NCBI GenBank assembly: GCA_022836615.1
Contig: MU405371.1
Location: 18,699-82,698 of the forward strand
DNA: 64,000 bases
Source of the DNA: Annulohypoxylon bovei var. microspora
Lineage: Eukaryota > Ascomycota > Sordariomycetes > Xylariales > Hypoxylaceae
Reading direction: 5' to 3'
A program made the translations under genes and the position numbers. The notes beneath the pieces are model-generated. The model was given only the letters and a program-made list of their open reading frames with translations. It was not told where the DNA came from and searched no databases. Shown in pieces: positions 24,407 through 37,048 of this stretch; within the stretch, counting starts at the first letter, position 1; each line of letters starts with the position of its first letter.

Positions 24407-25078
24407 ACTCTCGAAGGCGCTAGGTTAGTGATATCGAGGTTATTAAAATAAAAGTACTAGACAATAGGTTACTAGGGAAGGATGCGGCTAGTAACGTAAA
24501 ACTAAAGAACGTACTAGAGTTCACGTCAGATTTTATGCTGTACATTGGGGAGGAAAACAAGGTCAGAAGAACCAACTACCCTCAGCCAAACACACCATAG
24601 GTAATTAGGCGAGTAGGTAGGTACCCAGGGATAATCCATATATTGATAGGCAGCGGTTACCCAGGCGATCTTTGCTCTTAAATGTATAAATGAGGATATA
24701 TAAGTAGAGGTTTATATGTTTATGTATGCTAAGCTATCCCCTCATTATTTGATCAACATCCACAGCCAGCTATAAAACGTGTAAACCATCTAAGTATGTG
24801 ATCAAGGGGATAGCTTATTGCATAGTGCAATATAGTAGCACCAATACTAATTCATACATGGTCCACTTATTTTGACACCCTTCTAACAAGCTATAAATAT
24901 TCATCTCTTACTCAGCATTACTACCCTCGATCTATTTATATCAGCCCACCAGGGAAAGCCATCTAGTACCATATCTGACTAATCACAGTTCTGTAGGCTT
25001 GTCCCTCTATGATAGAAAACATGAGTGCACGGTTATCTTATTAGTTTCGATTACCTCGCCACGAGACTATGGCAAATA
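24407..25078. other. divergent promoter region
   Basis: AT-rich spacer between the AAA ATPase (-) and the STAND-like gene (+), which may share regulation. It contains repeated TAAGC/TATCCCC fragments near 24730 and 24806 (CTATCCCCTCATT versus GGGGATAGCTTATT, partly inverted). No coding feature. Confidence 0.4.
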
Positions 25079-27340
25079 ATGACGAAGAATCCAGAAACAA
25101 TACCAAGACTCCACCACCAGCCTGTTGCCGTAGATTTCATCGATAACCATCTCCCAGGTTTCCATCCTGCTTTTGCATGCTCTTATTCTAAATACGACCC
25201 GAATATCGATCGCTACGTCCTATCGAGTCACGTATCTCTCATTAAAATGCAGAGTCGGCAATCTAAATCCCAAGCGTTAACCCTGACCCGTGCAAAGCCA
25301 TCCGATATACGTTCACCCCCAGGAATAATGCTTTCAATGCAGTTTTGGGATAACGTATTTCCAGTTGCAATGAGCAGACTCGAAGAAGAATTCGACGAAT
25401 CGAACAATCGACATGATGCTAGTTATAACATTAGGGGACTAAAAGACTGGGACCAGGTCTACCAGAAACTCGAAAGCTGTTTTAAGAACTACGTAGATGA
25501 CACCGGCTTGATCAAGAAAGTGAAAAGGGGATGGCGCGGATTTGCCGATCAAATTGGTCCTATGCAGGAAGTATGGAAGTTGGTACCCGACATCGATTAT
25601 TTAACTCCCATTCGAGGGACTTTGGAGTTCATTATGGATGTACGTATATTCCCCATGTAGGTTGAACTATCAACAGTAAGTGATATGCGTCCTAAATATA
25701 ATATCTAGGCTATTAGGAGAGCATCCGAGACTCGCCAACAAATCTTGCACGGACTCGATAATTTGGATAATCTATTTAGAGACATTGAACTATATCTAGC
25801 CATGTTTCCCGCCGAAATAAACGTGCAAGAGGCTGGAATATCCCTGGTTCTCTCTGCTCTGGTAGCGGTTGAGAAATTGATTGGATTCTATCTCAAACCT
25901 AGAGGTAGGTCAATCACGCACCCACCTATGCACACAACGCCATATAAGGATCAGTACGACTAAATTTGTGCAATCCATGCAGGAAAGAAGGCACTCGCTG
26001 TTCTATTTAAAGGGGATGACTACGAGAAGGACGTTATCGGAAGTCTCCATGACATTACAAGCAAAAGCGAAAGCCTACGATTCGAAGCCGAAAAGGCTGA
26101 TATGCTGCAGTCTACAAAGAATTGGCAGATGGCTAAACAGCGTGAGAACCATTTCGACCATAGTCATCTAGTCATATGGATGTCGGTTATATCGGACTAA
26201 CATTGGCTTTCCAGGTCATAAGGAACTCATCGACTTACAAGAGACTTTCATGATCAGCCAGGAGAAATTAATGCAAAATCAGGATTCTCACACTGAAAAT
26301 CTCACGAAGACTTATCAAGCCGTAAAGACAATCGAAGATGAGGTATATGGTCTTATACGAGAATATGAGAGGAACAAAGAGCAAAGCCAAGGTGCGTCTA
26401 ACTCATGCTACAACTTCGATTGTTGCTAGTTTTTCCTACAAATTGTACTAAAATAAAACGAATACAAGCCCTCGACAGGAAGATTTCCGAGATAAACGAC
26501 ACTATCCAGAGAGCACTTACACCGGATCCCACTCCTGGAAATGGGTGGCACATAACTCTTGACGACATCTGGGACATGTTCAGTTCATTTTATTTTGAGG
26601 AAAATGATGTGCAGCACATACTTGAGAAGCAAGAAAAAATTCCTACTTCTGAAAGAGCCATAGCGGAATCACTCGTCACAAATCCTCGGTTCCGTGAATG
26701 GATGGTTTCGCCCAGGTCAAACAAGGTATTGGTACAAGGAGACCTTGCCAACAACCGTCCGATATCTTCCCAATCTGTCTTCTGCTCAACTTTTTTGCAA
26801 GCCCTTAGAGGAAACCCAAGATTCATCTCGCTCCTATACCTTTGTGGCCTTCATTCCGATTATGATGACCCCTGTTCAGGGCCACGAGGCATGGTGATGA
26901 GTTTCATTGCACAATTGATCCTGCAATGGAATTTCGACACCACGGGGACTCATCAAGAGATGGAATTTCTATGGGACGAATACAGAGATGAACCGGACAT
27001 CAGTGACCTTTGTGCCTTGGTAAGCCGGTTAGTCATCCAATTTCCCGCTGAGATAACCGTTTTCTGCATCATTGATGGGATCAACGCCTATGAAAAGGAA
27101 GGTTATCTTCAAGACCTTGCTCACGGATTAGCGTGTATCTTGAACTTGACTATTGATACACGTGTCAATGCCACTATTAAAATCCTTATCGCTAGCCCGT
27201 GCCGCACGTTGGAGGTACGGGAAGGATTTCATGATGATGCCGTCCTAGTTATGGCTGACCGACTAGGATTAAGTGGAGAAGCAAACCAACGTCTTCTTCA
27301 ACACAAGATGTCTAAAGCCTTTAGAAGCGAAGAGGGTTGA
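25079..27340 (+). CDS. STAND/NLR-like protein: helical N-terminal domain plus degenerate nucleotide-binding region
   Basis: Exons 25079-25639, 25709-25904, 25983-26141, 26215-26391 and 26469-27340 give 654 aa in frame. The ATG at 25079 is the first in frame; an unspliced upstream exon cannot be excluded. Residues ~85-310 are helical, with YNIRGLKDWDQVYQKLESC, VPDIDYLTPIRGTLEFIMD and a following amphipathic helix set, as in DUF7708-type domains at the N-terminus of fungal STAND proteins. A coiled-coil segment follows, then SNKVLVQGDLANNRPISSQS and YLCGLHSDYDDPCSGPRGM. These align by eye with the P-loop and following strands of NACHT-like fungal proteins, but no GxxxxGK[ST] is present. There are no C-terminal repeats. 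Such proteins act in fungal self/non-self or stress sensing; here ATP binding is doubtful. It is divergent to the AAA ATPase gene. Confidence 0.7.
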
Positions 27341-28316
27341 CTATAGATTTACTTGCTTACATTTAAATCAATAATGAATAGTTTAGTTCAATTGAACTGG
27401 TGTAATTAACCAATTGGGCAGGTATCTAGTAATAGGTTATGTGGGAATGTGGTTGTTTTTCTCAGGTTTCAACTTTGCTTTGAAACGAGCGGAGAATTGA
27501 TCTAATCCCGCAGCTTACGTAACCACCCGCAGGGGGGACTTCGCTAAAATTTATTGAATTTTAATTTTTAGCTGATCCTACGAACTTAACTATCCGTTAG
27601 GAAATCGCAATACCATGAACTACCTAGTAGATGCGCTGTTATTAATATTGATATTCTTTTTATCCTGCCATACCTAAGCAATACGTATTTTTGGTTGCCA
27701 ATCGTCTATACTTCGTACAATACGTACATAATGCACACCGCAATTATAATGTAACCGTATAGCCCCAAAAGAAATGCCGTATGGCGGGGTACGACGTTAA
27801 AAGATGGTTATTCCAAATTACTAGAACCATTGGCCATACTACTAATTATAATCGAACTAAGCATTACTTCTTAAGGACGGCTATATACTTATTCGGTAAG
27901 CTAGGTTCTGTGTGGGCTGTAGGAAAGTGGCACAGTCTCCCTTGGTGCTGATAGTCAAAATATTCCGTCTCTCCAGGTTACATTCAGACCACCATTGGTG
28001 TTGTAGTTCCCCTTTAGCCGGTTATTTCTATTGGTTACGTGTTACGGACCAAGAGGCAATTAGAAGAGTAGACCGAAATTCGTTGGTTCCAGCGCATATC
28101 ATGTACTACTTATCTCATCCCCTTCTCTAGGTAATATTGATGGTGACACTTGTTGACGGTACTACCAAAACATACCTAGGTATATATGGATTATGTTCCT
28201 TCACTTCTCAATTCTGCCCCTGTTGAGCTTATATCAATAGTCTTATCCCCACGACATACGAGAAATTCCGGCAGTTCTGTAGGTTTACCAGCACAATCGA
28301 GTACGATTCCGCTGCC
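27341..28316. other. intergenic, no gene seen
   Basis: AT-rich spacer with only short frames. A TACCTAGGTATA motif lies near 28176. It includes the presumed promoter of the monooxygenase at 28317. Confidence 0.4.
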
Positions 28317-30319
28317 ATGGAACAGTTCGATTATGTGATAGTAGGTGCTGGTACGTATCTAAGTTTCTTCTCTCTTACTAACCAGTGATAAGAACGGTTG
28401 ATGGGAATAGACGAATGAGCTGCCAAACTAATAGGAGTATAGGCTTCCACGGGCTGGCTGCTGCGAAGCAGCTTCACTGTCTAAATCCCAACAGGACACT
28501 AGCAGTTTTTGATGGACAGTCCACTCTAGGTGGAAAATGGGCCGAAGACCGACTGTTCCCAGGACTCAAGAGCAATAATCTCCTAGGAACATACGAATAT
28601 CCCGATTTTCCAATGAGCAGCGAGAAATTCAATGTCAAACCAGGGGAGCATATTCCCGGCGAAGTGATCAACACCTATCTTAAGGCGTACGCCGAAGAAT
28701 TCGGGATCATTAACTTCGTGCGGCTAGAAACCCCAGTCCTTGCCGCGGAGCATCAAGACACAGCAGAGGGTGGGTGGGTTTTAACCGTACAGCCACTGAA
28801 GCAAGCTCAGATCAAAGTTTTTGCTCACCGGCTTATTATTGCCACGGGCTTGTTGTCGGAACCATTCATGCCGCGCTTCAAGGGGCAAGATAAGTTTGGC
28901 GGGAAGATATTTCATAGCAGAGATTTCCCGCAGAACAGCGACACTTTAAAAGCGCAGACTGTTACGGTGTTTGGAGCTGGTAAGTCTGGATGGGATGCCG
29001 TATACCAATACGCATCTGCCGGCGTTAAGGTCCATTGGATTATCAGATGTGCGTTTCCAATGACTTCTCGGCGAACCGTAACATAACTTAAACAGAAGAG
29101 CAGCGAGTGGTCATGGGCCGGTATGGATGGCGCCACCATATGTAACCCCTTTCAAGAAATGGATTGAAAAGCTTTCGAGTAAGTCTAATTTGACTTATTT
29201 CTTCCATCCGTCTACTGTCTACGTTCATTGCGTCGGCCTTTCTAATCTTCTCATTTAGATACACGCTTTCTCACCTGGTTCAGTCCATGTATCTGGGGCG
29301 ATGCCGACGGTTATTGGGGTATTAGAAACTTTTATCATCGCACGCCGATCGGTAGATTCATAGTGGATCGCTTCTGGAATTTACTCAGCCAAGATGTTAT
29401 TACACTTAATAAATTCGACTCCCACCCGGATACCGCCAAATTAAAGCCCTGGCTCGAGGTCATGTTCACTGGGTGTAGCTATAGTATTCTCAATTATGAA
29501 CAGGACATTTTCGAACTTATCAAGGGCGACAGGGTCGAGGTACACGTCGGTGAGATATCTAGCTTAAGCCCAGGCAAAGTTCACTTAGCAGATGGTACTG
29601 AATTCGAATCTGAAGCTTTTCTTGCTAACACTGGCTGGAAACATGTGCCGCCTATGAAGTTTCTGCCGGAGGGGATCGAAAAGGAACTCGGTATTCCACA
29701 TGAGGTGGTAGATCAAGCGCCTGTAGAAGATATAGCAAACCAGCGTGCTCTTATCGAACGCGCCGACCGAGAAATCTTGCAGCGCTTTCCAAGGCTCAAG
29801 AGACAGCCGATCTGGAATAAGGGTTTTGTTCCCTTATCCGACCAGAAGGGAATCGTTACTGAGGCGACATCTCGTACACCTCTGACTCCTTATATGCTAT
29901 ACCGCTTCCTGGTGCCACCGTCTCCTCGGTTCTTACGCCCTCGGGACGTAGCATTCATAGGAATCCAGACAAACTTTAGCAATATTATCACAGCTCACAT
30001 TAGCGCGCTCTGGATCAACGCTTACTTCGAGGGACAGCTAACGATCGACCCTACAAAGGCAATCGACAGCAAGGAGGCAACGGGGAAACTACGGTATGAG
30101 ACGATGCTACATAATCGATTCGGCAGATGGCGTTATCCCACCGAATGGGGGAATAAAGGCCCAAACTTTATCTTCGATGCCATCCCGTATCTTGATCTAC
30201 TCCAGCACGACCTCGGGTTAAACCCGCACAGAAAAGGGGGTATGCTAGCGGAATTATACAGCCCTTACGGACCTGAAGATTACCGTGACATCAACGAAGA
30301 GTGGCTGCAGAAACGCTAA
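28317..30319 (+). CDS. FAD-dependent monooxygenase (FMO-like)
   Basis: Exons 28317-28350, 28443-29048, 29104-29178 and 29259-30319 (all phase 1) give 591 aa. The FAD-binding Rossmann motif VGAGFHGLAAAK is formed across the first intron; GGKWAEDRLFPGL follows. The second Rossmann motif VTVFGAGKSGWDA (about residue 190) fits NADPH binding. SGHGPVWMAPPYVTPFKKW is typical of the fungal FMO group found near secondary-metabolite genes. The acceptor at 28442 was chosen because it restores GxGxxG, and the one at 29103 because it avoids a stop. Predicted to oxygenate a small substrate, nature unknown. The kinase-like gene 230 bases downstream lies on the same strand and could be co-regulated. Confidence 0.85.
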
Positions 30320-30545
30320 GATCATCAAGCTCCTCGAAACATCCATTAATCTTCCATAGCAAGGCACCTAAGCAGTTAAGACATACCTATCCACAAGACA
30401 GAATAGTTCAGACTCAGATTCTATCTTCTTATTCCGATATCAACTGACACTGAGAGTAATACTTGTCTCCTAATCGCTAATTATTTTCCTGGTTCTGTTG
30501 TAATCCCATCTTCTTACCTCATATGGATCCTCGAAGAGTCTCGGA

Positions 30546-31937
30546 ATGTTAGTTAGGGGTGAAGTAATTGAGAACATATTGCAGCAGTACAATTTGAAGG
30601 TATGTTCTCGTCGGTAGATTGATGTTATATAGGTACGTAGGTAGTCTCACATATCTACAAGTCGACGCAAGTAACGCCGATTGCCTACGTTGAGCATTGT
30701 CCCTTCTATTTCAACAATTTCATTTACAAGGTGAATCTCGAAGCTCCGGCAGTCCCGGCAACATTCTCTAGGCGGCAGCCATGCACTTCGGCTCCTCCCG
30801 AAGGTATCACGACGTTAGTGATCCGGATGAGCAACCCTCTTGCCGAGGGGATTAACAATGCCAACCGCGTCGAGAACGACATAGCTGCACAGAATCTCGC
30901 GCGACGATCCGTTCAATCTGCGGGTTTACCCCCTGTAGTTCCTGCCGTATACGCTTGGGCTTCTTGCAGATACCCCGATGTGCCTGGCGAGGCTGGGTTC
31001 GGGTGGACAATGAGCGAGTTTAAGCCGGGTTCAGATCTAGATGCTCACTTTCCTTCGCTAGCATTAGATGATGCAACAGATGCCATCCGGCAACTTGCGA
31101 GAATCTTTGCCGCTATACAAAGCGCCAAGATACCTGAGACGGTAACCAAGTTTGGGGCACTGACTGTGGATGGCAGCGGCGTCATCAGAGGCGGACAACC
31201 ACCGCTTCTAAAGGGGGGCCCGTTTGACTCATACGCAGAGTTCTTGACTGCTAGGTACGCTACAGACGAAACTGAGTGAAGCGGACGAGAGCTCGCTACT
31301 GATGGGGTGGAAAGATGGAACTTTGCGCGAACGTATCGATAAATTTCTTGCGACGGGTGGCGTGGATAAAGTTCTGGAAAGCATGGACACTAACAAGAGG
31401 GCTCTGGTACATGGAGATCTGAGTGCGTCATGATCTACACTGCTTCACCCCGGAATGCATTTATAAACTGACATGCAGATAGCCTTGAATAACGTGCTAT
31501 ACGGTAGCACGACTAGGCGCATCACATCGGTTCTCGACTTCGACTGGTCGGCTGTTACACATCCCTGTGACGAGTTCCTAACGGGACTCTGGGATATAGG
31601 GGGCGGCATCCACGAGAGGAATGAGCGATTCCTTCCGATGCTTCTATCGGGCGACTTCAGCACTCAGCCCGAGGGACTATCAGCTGACGAGGTTAGAAAA
31701 TGGGAGGTGGCTAAAGCTTGGGATAAAGCAGTCGCCGAGGCGGGTGCTATCAGACCAAGTAATATTTCTGGCGTGGACCGCATACGAGCACTGAAAGACT
31801 TGGAGGACTCGATATGCCCATTCGAATTAGCTAGCGAGGTTATGCTGAAGCGCATCTCAGATGAGGATAAGCTCAGGAAGAAAAAGGAGACAGAGGTAAA
31901 GATTCTGAAGTGGCTAGAGACTTATGGGGAGGCCTAG
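30546..31937 (+). CDS. aminoglycoside phosphotransferase (APH)-fold kinase-like gene with apparent +1 frame break
   Basis: Segments 30546-30599, 30731-31258ish, 31269-31422 and 31483-31937 together encode an APH/choline-kinase-type protein of about 400 aa. The Brenner-like motif VHGDLTLNNVLY is formed across the last intron, and LDFDWSAVTHPCDEF supplies the metal-binding Asp. GWKDGTLRERIDKFL is the usual helix before it. Between them the frame shifts by +1: reading GCT AGG TAC leads to TGA at 31277, while skipping one base at 31250-31257 continues smoothly into KLSEADESS. No intron of plausible size fits. The gene may be a young pseudogene, contain a sequencing error, or use recoding (see findings). 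Fungal APH-fold proteins phosphorylate diverse small molecules; no substrate can be given. Confidence 0.65.
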
Positions 31938-32440
31938 CAATAGGTATTGAGCATGCGAGCTTCTGTAGAGCTTGGTAGAGCTTTGTAGAGCTTGGTATGT
32001 TTAATATGATGGGGCGTGACGAATGACGATATGTAGTGTATGTGCGAAGTAGATATTCGCAAAAAAAGTTCCAGGGGAAAAACGGGGGAAAACAGGGAAC
32101 TTTAAAAGTGGCTAGTACGAAACTGCGAAGTAGAGCTAGGTAGATTATAATTGGTTTGTGCACGCTTATGCTATCGATAATCCCGTTAAGGCTTAGCCGT
32201 GGCTGGAGCTGTCGGATTGGATCAATCAACGGTTACTTTTCCCCACACAACGCTGCTAAGAAAAATTTTGGAGCTTTCTCTTTTTTTTTTTTTTCTTCCT
32301 CTTCCAATTCGCAACAAGTCGGAATCTAACATAAAAAATTCCATTTGCCATTGCCATTGGAAAATAGATTCCTTCTTTTGCCAACACCGTCGCGAACAGG
32401 TTTATATATCTGTAATAGTTAGGTACTACGACGGGCCAAA
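31938..32440. other. promoter region of CBF5
   Basis: Contains three near-copies of AGAGCTTGGTAGAGCTT at 31966-31995, a 14-T tract around 32280-32295 and an AGGTACTACG segment just upstream of the ATG at 32441. Poly-T tracts are common in promoters of fungal housekeeping genes. No gene. Confidence 0.4.
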
Positions 32441-34079
32441 ATGGCAACTAAGGAGGACATAAAGCCCAAGGAGGACGAGTTCTCAATCAAGCCAACCGCG
32501 GTCACTCCGTCTGTTGACACGAGTACATGGCCGTTGTTGTTGAAGAACTACGACAGACGTACGTGAATCAAGTCGCAGACATGTTTAATTGACGTGTGGT
32601 GCTAATATTACCAATTAGTTCTTGTCCGAACCGGACATTTCACACCCATCCCCAATGGCAGTTCGCCTTTGACTCGAGACCTCAAGTCCTACATTAGCTC
32701 TGGTGTGATCAACCTCGACAAGCCCTCCAACCCTTCTAGTCACGAAGTCGTTGCTTGGGTAAAGAGAATCTTGCGGTATGATATCATGTTCTAGATTGTA
32801 TCGAAACATATTCACCAGACTAACTCTGCGATTCTAGTGTGGAGAAGACTGGCCACAGCGGAACACTTGATCCCAAGGTTACCGGCTGTCTGATTGTTTG
32901 CATTGACCGCGCGACTCGACTGGTCAAATCTCAACAAGGCGCAGGAAAGGAATATGTTGCCGTCATTCGATTACATGACAAGCTTCCCGGTGGAGAGGCA
33001 CAATTCTCTCGAGCACTTGAGACCTTAACTGGTGCTCTTTTCCAACGACCTCCTCTAATCTCAGCTGTGAAGCGACAGCTTCGTATCCGAACTATCCACG
33101 AGAGCAAAGTCATCGAGTTCGACAATGACCGCCACCTTGGTATTTTCTGGGTCAGTTGTGAGGCGGGAACTTACATCCGAACTTTATGCGTGCACATGGG
33201 TCTCTTACTCGGTGTTGGAGCGCACATGCAAGAGCTGAGACGTGTGCGAAGTGGTGCTATGGACGAGACCAAGGACTTGGTCACACTCCACGACGTCCTC
33301 GATGCTCAATGGACGATGGACAACACTCGAGACGAATCCTACCTGCGCACAGTTATCTCTCCCCTGGAGACCCTTCTTACGTCTTACAAGAGAATTGTCG
33401 TCAAGGACAGCACTGTCAACGCCATCTGCTATGGCGCGAAGCTCATGATTCCTGGTCTTCTACGATACGGTATGTGATTACCTCAATCCTCTTTTTCATA
33501 TATCACCAAAACTAACAACATATTCTAGAGGACGGCATTGAGGTGCACGAGGAAGTTGTTTTGATGACCACGAAGGGCGAAGCCATTGCTCTCGGCATCG
33601 CCATGATGTCGACGGTCGAAATGTCCTCTTGCGACCACGGCGTAGTAGCGAAGGTCAAGCGATGCATCATGGAGCGTGACCTGTACCCTCGCCGATGGGG
33701 CTTAGGTCCTACTGCTACCGAGAAGAAGAAGTTGAAGGCATCCGGAAAGCTAGACAAGTTCGGACGAGCGAACGAGGCAACCCCCGCTAAGTGGACATCC
33801 GAGTACAAGGACTACGGTGCTCCGGCTCCGACCGATGCCGCAGCACCAGCATCGGCTGCTGATGTTTCCATGACGGAAGCTCCGGCCTCGGCTCCCGCTC
33901 CCGACACCCCGTCCGCGCCTACACCTGCAGGCGATGACGATAAGAAGAAGCGCAAGAAGCACGACGGCGAGACAGCAGAGGAGAAGGCAGAACGCAAGAA
34001 GCGGAAGGCTGAGAAGAAAGCTGCTAAGGAGTCCAAGCGTACCTCGCTAGGCAAGAAGGCCGACTCCGACTCCGAGTAA
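32441..34079 (+). CDS. CBF5: H/ACA ribonucleoprotein pseudouridine synthase Cbf5 (dyskerin)
   Basis: Exons 32441-32558, 32619-32775, 32838-33469 and 33529-34079 give 485 aa, the usual fungal length. The N-terminal dyskerin-like region (FSIKPTAVTPSVDTSTWPLL) leads to the TruB catalytic domain with SGTLDPKVTGCL, where D103 is the catalytic Asp, and GAGKEYVAVIRLH. The PUA domain follows (LETLLTSYKRIVVKDSTVNAI, then EVVLMTTKGEAIALG), and the tail has Ala/Pro-rich sequence and KKR/KKE repeats ending DSDSE. Cbf5 pseudouridylates rRNA and snRNA guided by H/ACA snoRNAs with Nop10, Nhp2 and Gar1 in the nucleolus and is needed for rRNA processing. All splice phases close. This is the most securely identified gene in the window. 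Confidence 0.97.
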
Positions 34080-34592
34080 ACGAACCCCTCGAGTTCCGGG
34101 TTGAACTTCTCCTGAGTAGCATCTGGTTGATACCTTCGGTCGGTCGGTCATTGCCTAATTGCATGTATATGCATTTTCTTGCGGCGTTATCTGCTGTATC
34201 ATACAGTTTCTGAGGGTCTGGAAAATCGGCGTTTAGGAACTTTGCTTTTTCGTTGTCATGAGATTTCGATGCTGAGGATGATGAAGTGCGGATCCTAAAT
34301 CGGAGTAGCTAGCAGGGAACCGCAAATTTGCACATAACGTATGAAGTGTTTACATGACCTTGGGGCTTTATGGACTTGGTGATTGATCATGTGCAAGTGG
34401 CTTGATTTCGTGACTCCTGATGACCGTCATCTTTTTTTTGTCCCTGCTACCGCAATAGAGCTTTTTCAACCTCATTATTAGAGAATTCATTATTCTCTTA
34501 ATCTTCATGTTGTATGCTGGGGAGTTTATTGTCTAGTCATTTCCTAGGCGCGCGTAGTTCATCTTGATAGTCCGCTACTCACCGAAACCACA

Positions 34593-34669
<77 letters not shown>

Positions 34670-37048
34670 GTTGGGNNNNNNNNNNTTTATATTTTTTTTG
34701 TTGGGTGGTTTTTTTTTTTTCTTTTCCTTTCCTCGGGTGGGTTATTTTATTTTTTTCCTCCCCAACAAACCCAAACACCCCCCCCCCCCCCCCCCCCCCC
34801 TTTTTTTTTTTAAACTTGCAGTTGGAATAGTGTAGACTATTACGTAGGCTAACTAATATCCGCAGTAGCACACAAGAGTCCTAGGTGAGCATATACTTTT
34901 CCTGTATAGGTAGGTAACTCAACTTTCCCCTTCCCCCCGTCTTTCCTTGGTTGTGTTCCATACTAAATTGTCCGAGATCGTGGTCAATTTCCCCGCCGGG
35001 TGTCACCGTAGGTGATACATAAACACGCCTCTTACCCGTGTGGAGGAGACGTTCTCCATAGAATCCTCTCGTGCTTCCGCCTGCCCTACGTCTTGGATCC
35101 GTAAAATCAAGGCCGTAACGCCCATTGCAGCGTACGAGAGCGAGGATGTCTTACGCCTCGGAAGTATAGATGAATCAATCTCGGGGAGGACGGCAAGGTT
35201 TGGATTTTTCCATATTCGACTTTCAAAGCGCTAGGCTACGGCTACTGCGACTTTTGTAGACGGGATTCATGTTTAATTCTGATTGTCGAGTCGTTTGAAT
35301 TTTCTAAGATATGGCCGTAGATATTTGTGTCGATACCTAAGGTATTGAATCTATATAAACTTACTCACGTATATCTTACCGCCTTTTGACCCTTACTGTC
35401 GCATAACCTCAAGTTACCTAAGTAAGCCCTGTGGTATACGCAGCAATGCTTGATAACTGGTTAAAGATGAAGAGAGGCAAGGCGCACAGGATATCCCCTC
35501 GTCGCTCTGCTAGCCATAGCTTAAGTCACTAACCCGTCAAAATCCGAATAGCCGGGGTCGAGCGTGCAAGTTCATTTCATATGATGTCACTCGTCTGAAT
35601 AACCTATTAGATAGTTAGTGTAAACAATAAATTTGCATAGTTTGACGAGAGTCGTACTTAAACTGGATATTCCCAGATATAAATGTCGTTCAAATATGTC
35701 TTAAGAACCTATGCTATGTAAGGCCGATCGGTTTCTTCAAGGAGTAGTCCAGGTCAGGGGATCAACTAGACAGACACTACCTAGACTGCTAGAGTCAGCC
35801 GCAATGCCGCACTGGATCCGCACAGGCATTGGCCCGAAATTCCCATACATTGGGTGTACAGTATTATGGGAAGATCAAAACAAAGTTTAGTGAAGATCAT
35901 CAACCATCAGCTTCGCAATGTCCACTATCAGCGACCAGCTTCTCTTCAGGGGTTGCGCTAAAATTAGGTGTATGTCATGGGCAAGGCTAAATCTGGCATA
36001 GCGTTCGGTAGTTGCTCATGAGTAAAATTAGACGACTATCTAGGACAACTTCGCGTTGTAGATTTGAACCTCGTAGTGATACATAACTAGGCATGTATTA
36101 GATCAGATGAGGTTCAGACGGATAAGCACTTGAATTTTGCGCCCGTGTCTGAATTGGCGTAAAACATCATCACGCCTATAAGTTTGTACAATAGCACAAA
36201 GGCCAAGTTGACGCTCACAGCGCTCGTTGACGTTACGGTAGACCAATATCTGAAGGGGTGAATGTAATTGGACAACCTGTAGCTGGCATCGCACGAGCCA
36301 TGCAATTCAGTTCAGTGAAGCTTTACGTATTGTACCAAGATTACAGGGAAAATAAAGAGATGAGCAAGGCTTTACCTATCACATTGACTTGATACTCAAC
36401 ACTGTCGTACTTCTTCTACCTGCGGGCGTTCTAGAGGCCAGAGACCCGCTATTTCCGTGTCGAGCCATGTCCAAAACCGATACTTCCCTGGTATCAGATG
36501 TTGGTAATAATGTATGGCAATGCATAATCCCTACAATCCACCAGTCTGCCGCATATCTAATAAGTCTTTTCTGAGTCAAGCGGTCGACTTAAGGCTCCAC
36601 GACAGGCGGGTATTGGATAGCCCGCTCCTCTATCCCTCTCCTCTCTATATTCTGTCCTACCGAGTGGCATTTACGAATGTGGGATTATATGGTTTGACCC
36701 CGCCAGTTACACTGCTCTGACAGCCGCACGAATTTCAGCCATATTCCTTACCGCAACACTGCGTGTGCGTCTAGGTAGTAAGGGGGGACAAGAAAGGAAG
36801 CCTTGTGTAGACGCATTCGGTCTACAACATCATGGTCCTTTCCCATCGTGTTTTTATATAATACGGATGGGCGCCGGTTCATCAATTCCGAATTGACTAG
36901 CTAAGATCGGTCCATTTATTTGATCCATAGATCGGCTTTCCGTTTCAAGTCAGCCCAGCTCTCACAGAATCTCTCCTTGGTTTTAAGCTTAGGTCCTTAG
37001 CACCCACTCCGTCCTAGCTGGTTTGCTCGACATGCAAGCTGTTGGGAA
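34080..37048. other. 3-kb intergenic region including an assembly gap
   Basis: Apart from the homopolymer/gap block at 34593-34810, this holds only short frames on both strands with no domains. The frames at 35040-35234 and 36103-36305 have no supporting context. The last ~100 bases are the GH43 promoter. Confidence 0.4.
34593..34810. repeat. poly-G / N-gap / poly-C / poly-T block (assembly artefact likely)
   Basis: A run of 76 G (34593-34668) is followed by TGTTGGG, ten N (34676-34685), T- and G-rich sequence, then 23 C (34778-34800) and 10 T. Long pure G on one side and C on the other of an N gap is the signature of low-quality read ends joined by a scaffolder. The flanking 100 bases should not be trusted. 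Confidence 0.9.

Noticed and set aside
31255..31268. Tiny intron GTACGCTACAG as explanation of the APH frame break
   Set aside because: Eleven bases is too short to splice, and removing it still leaves the wrong frame.
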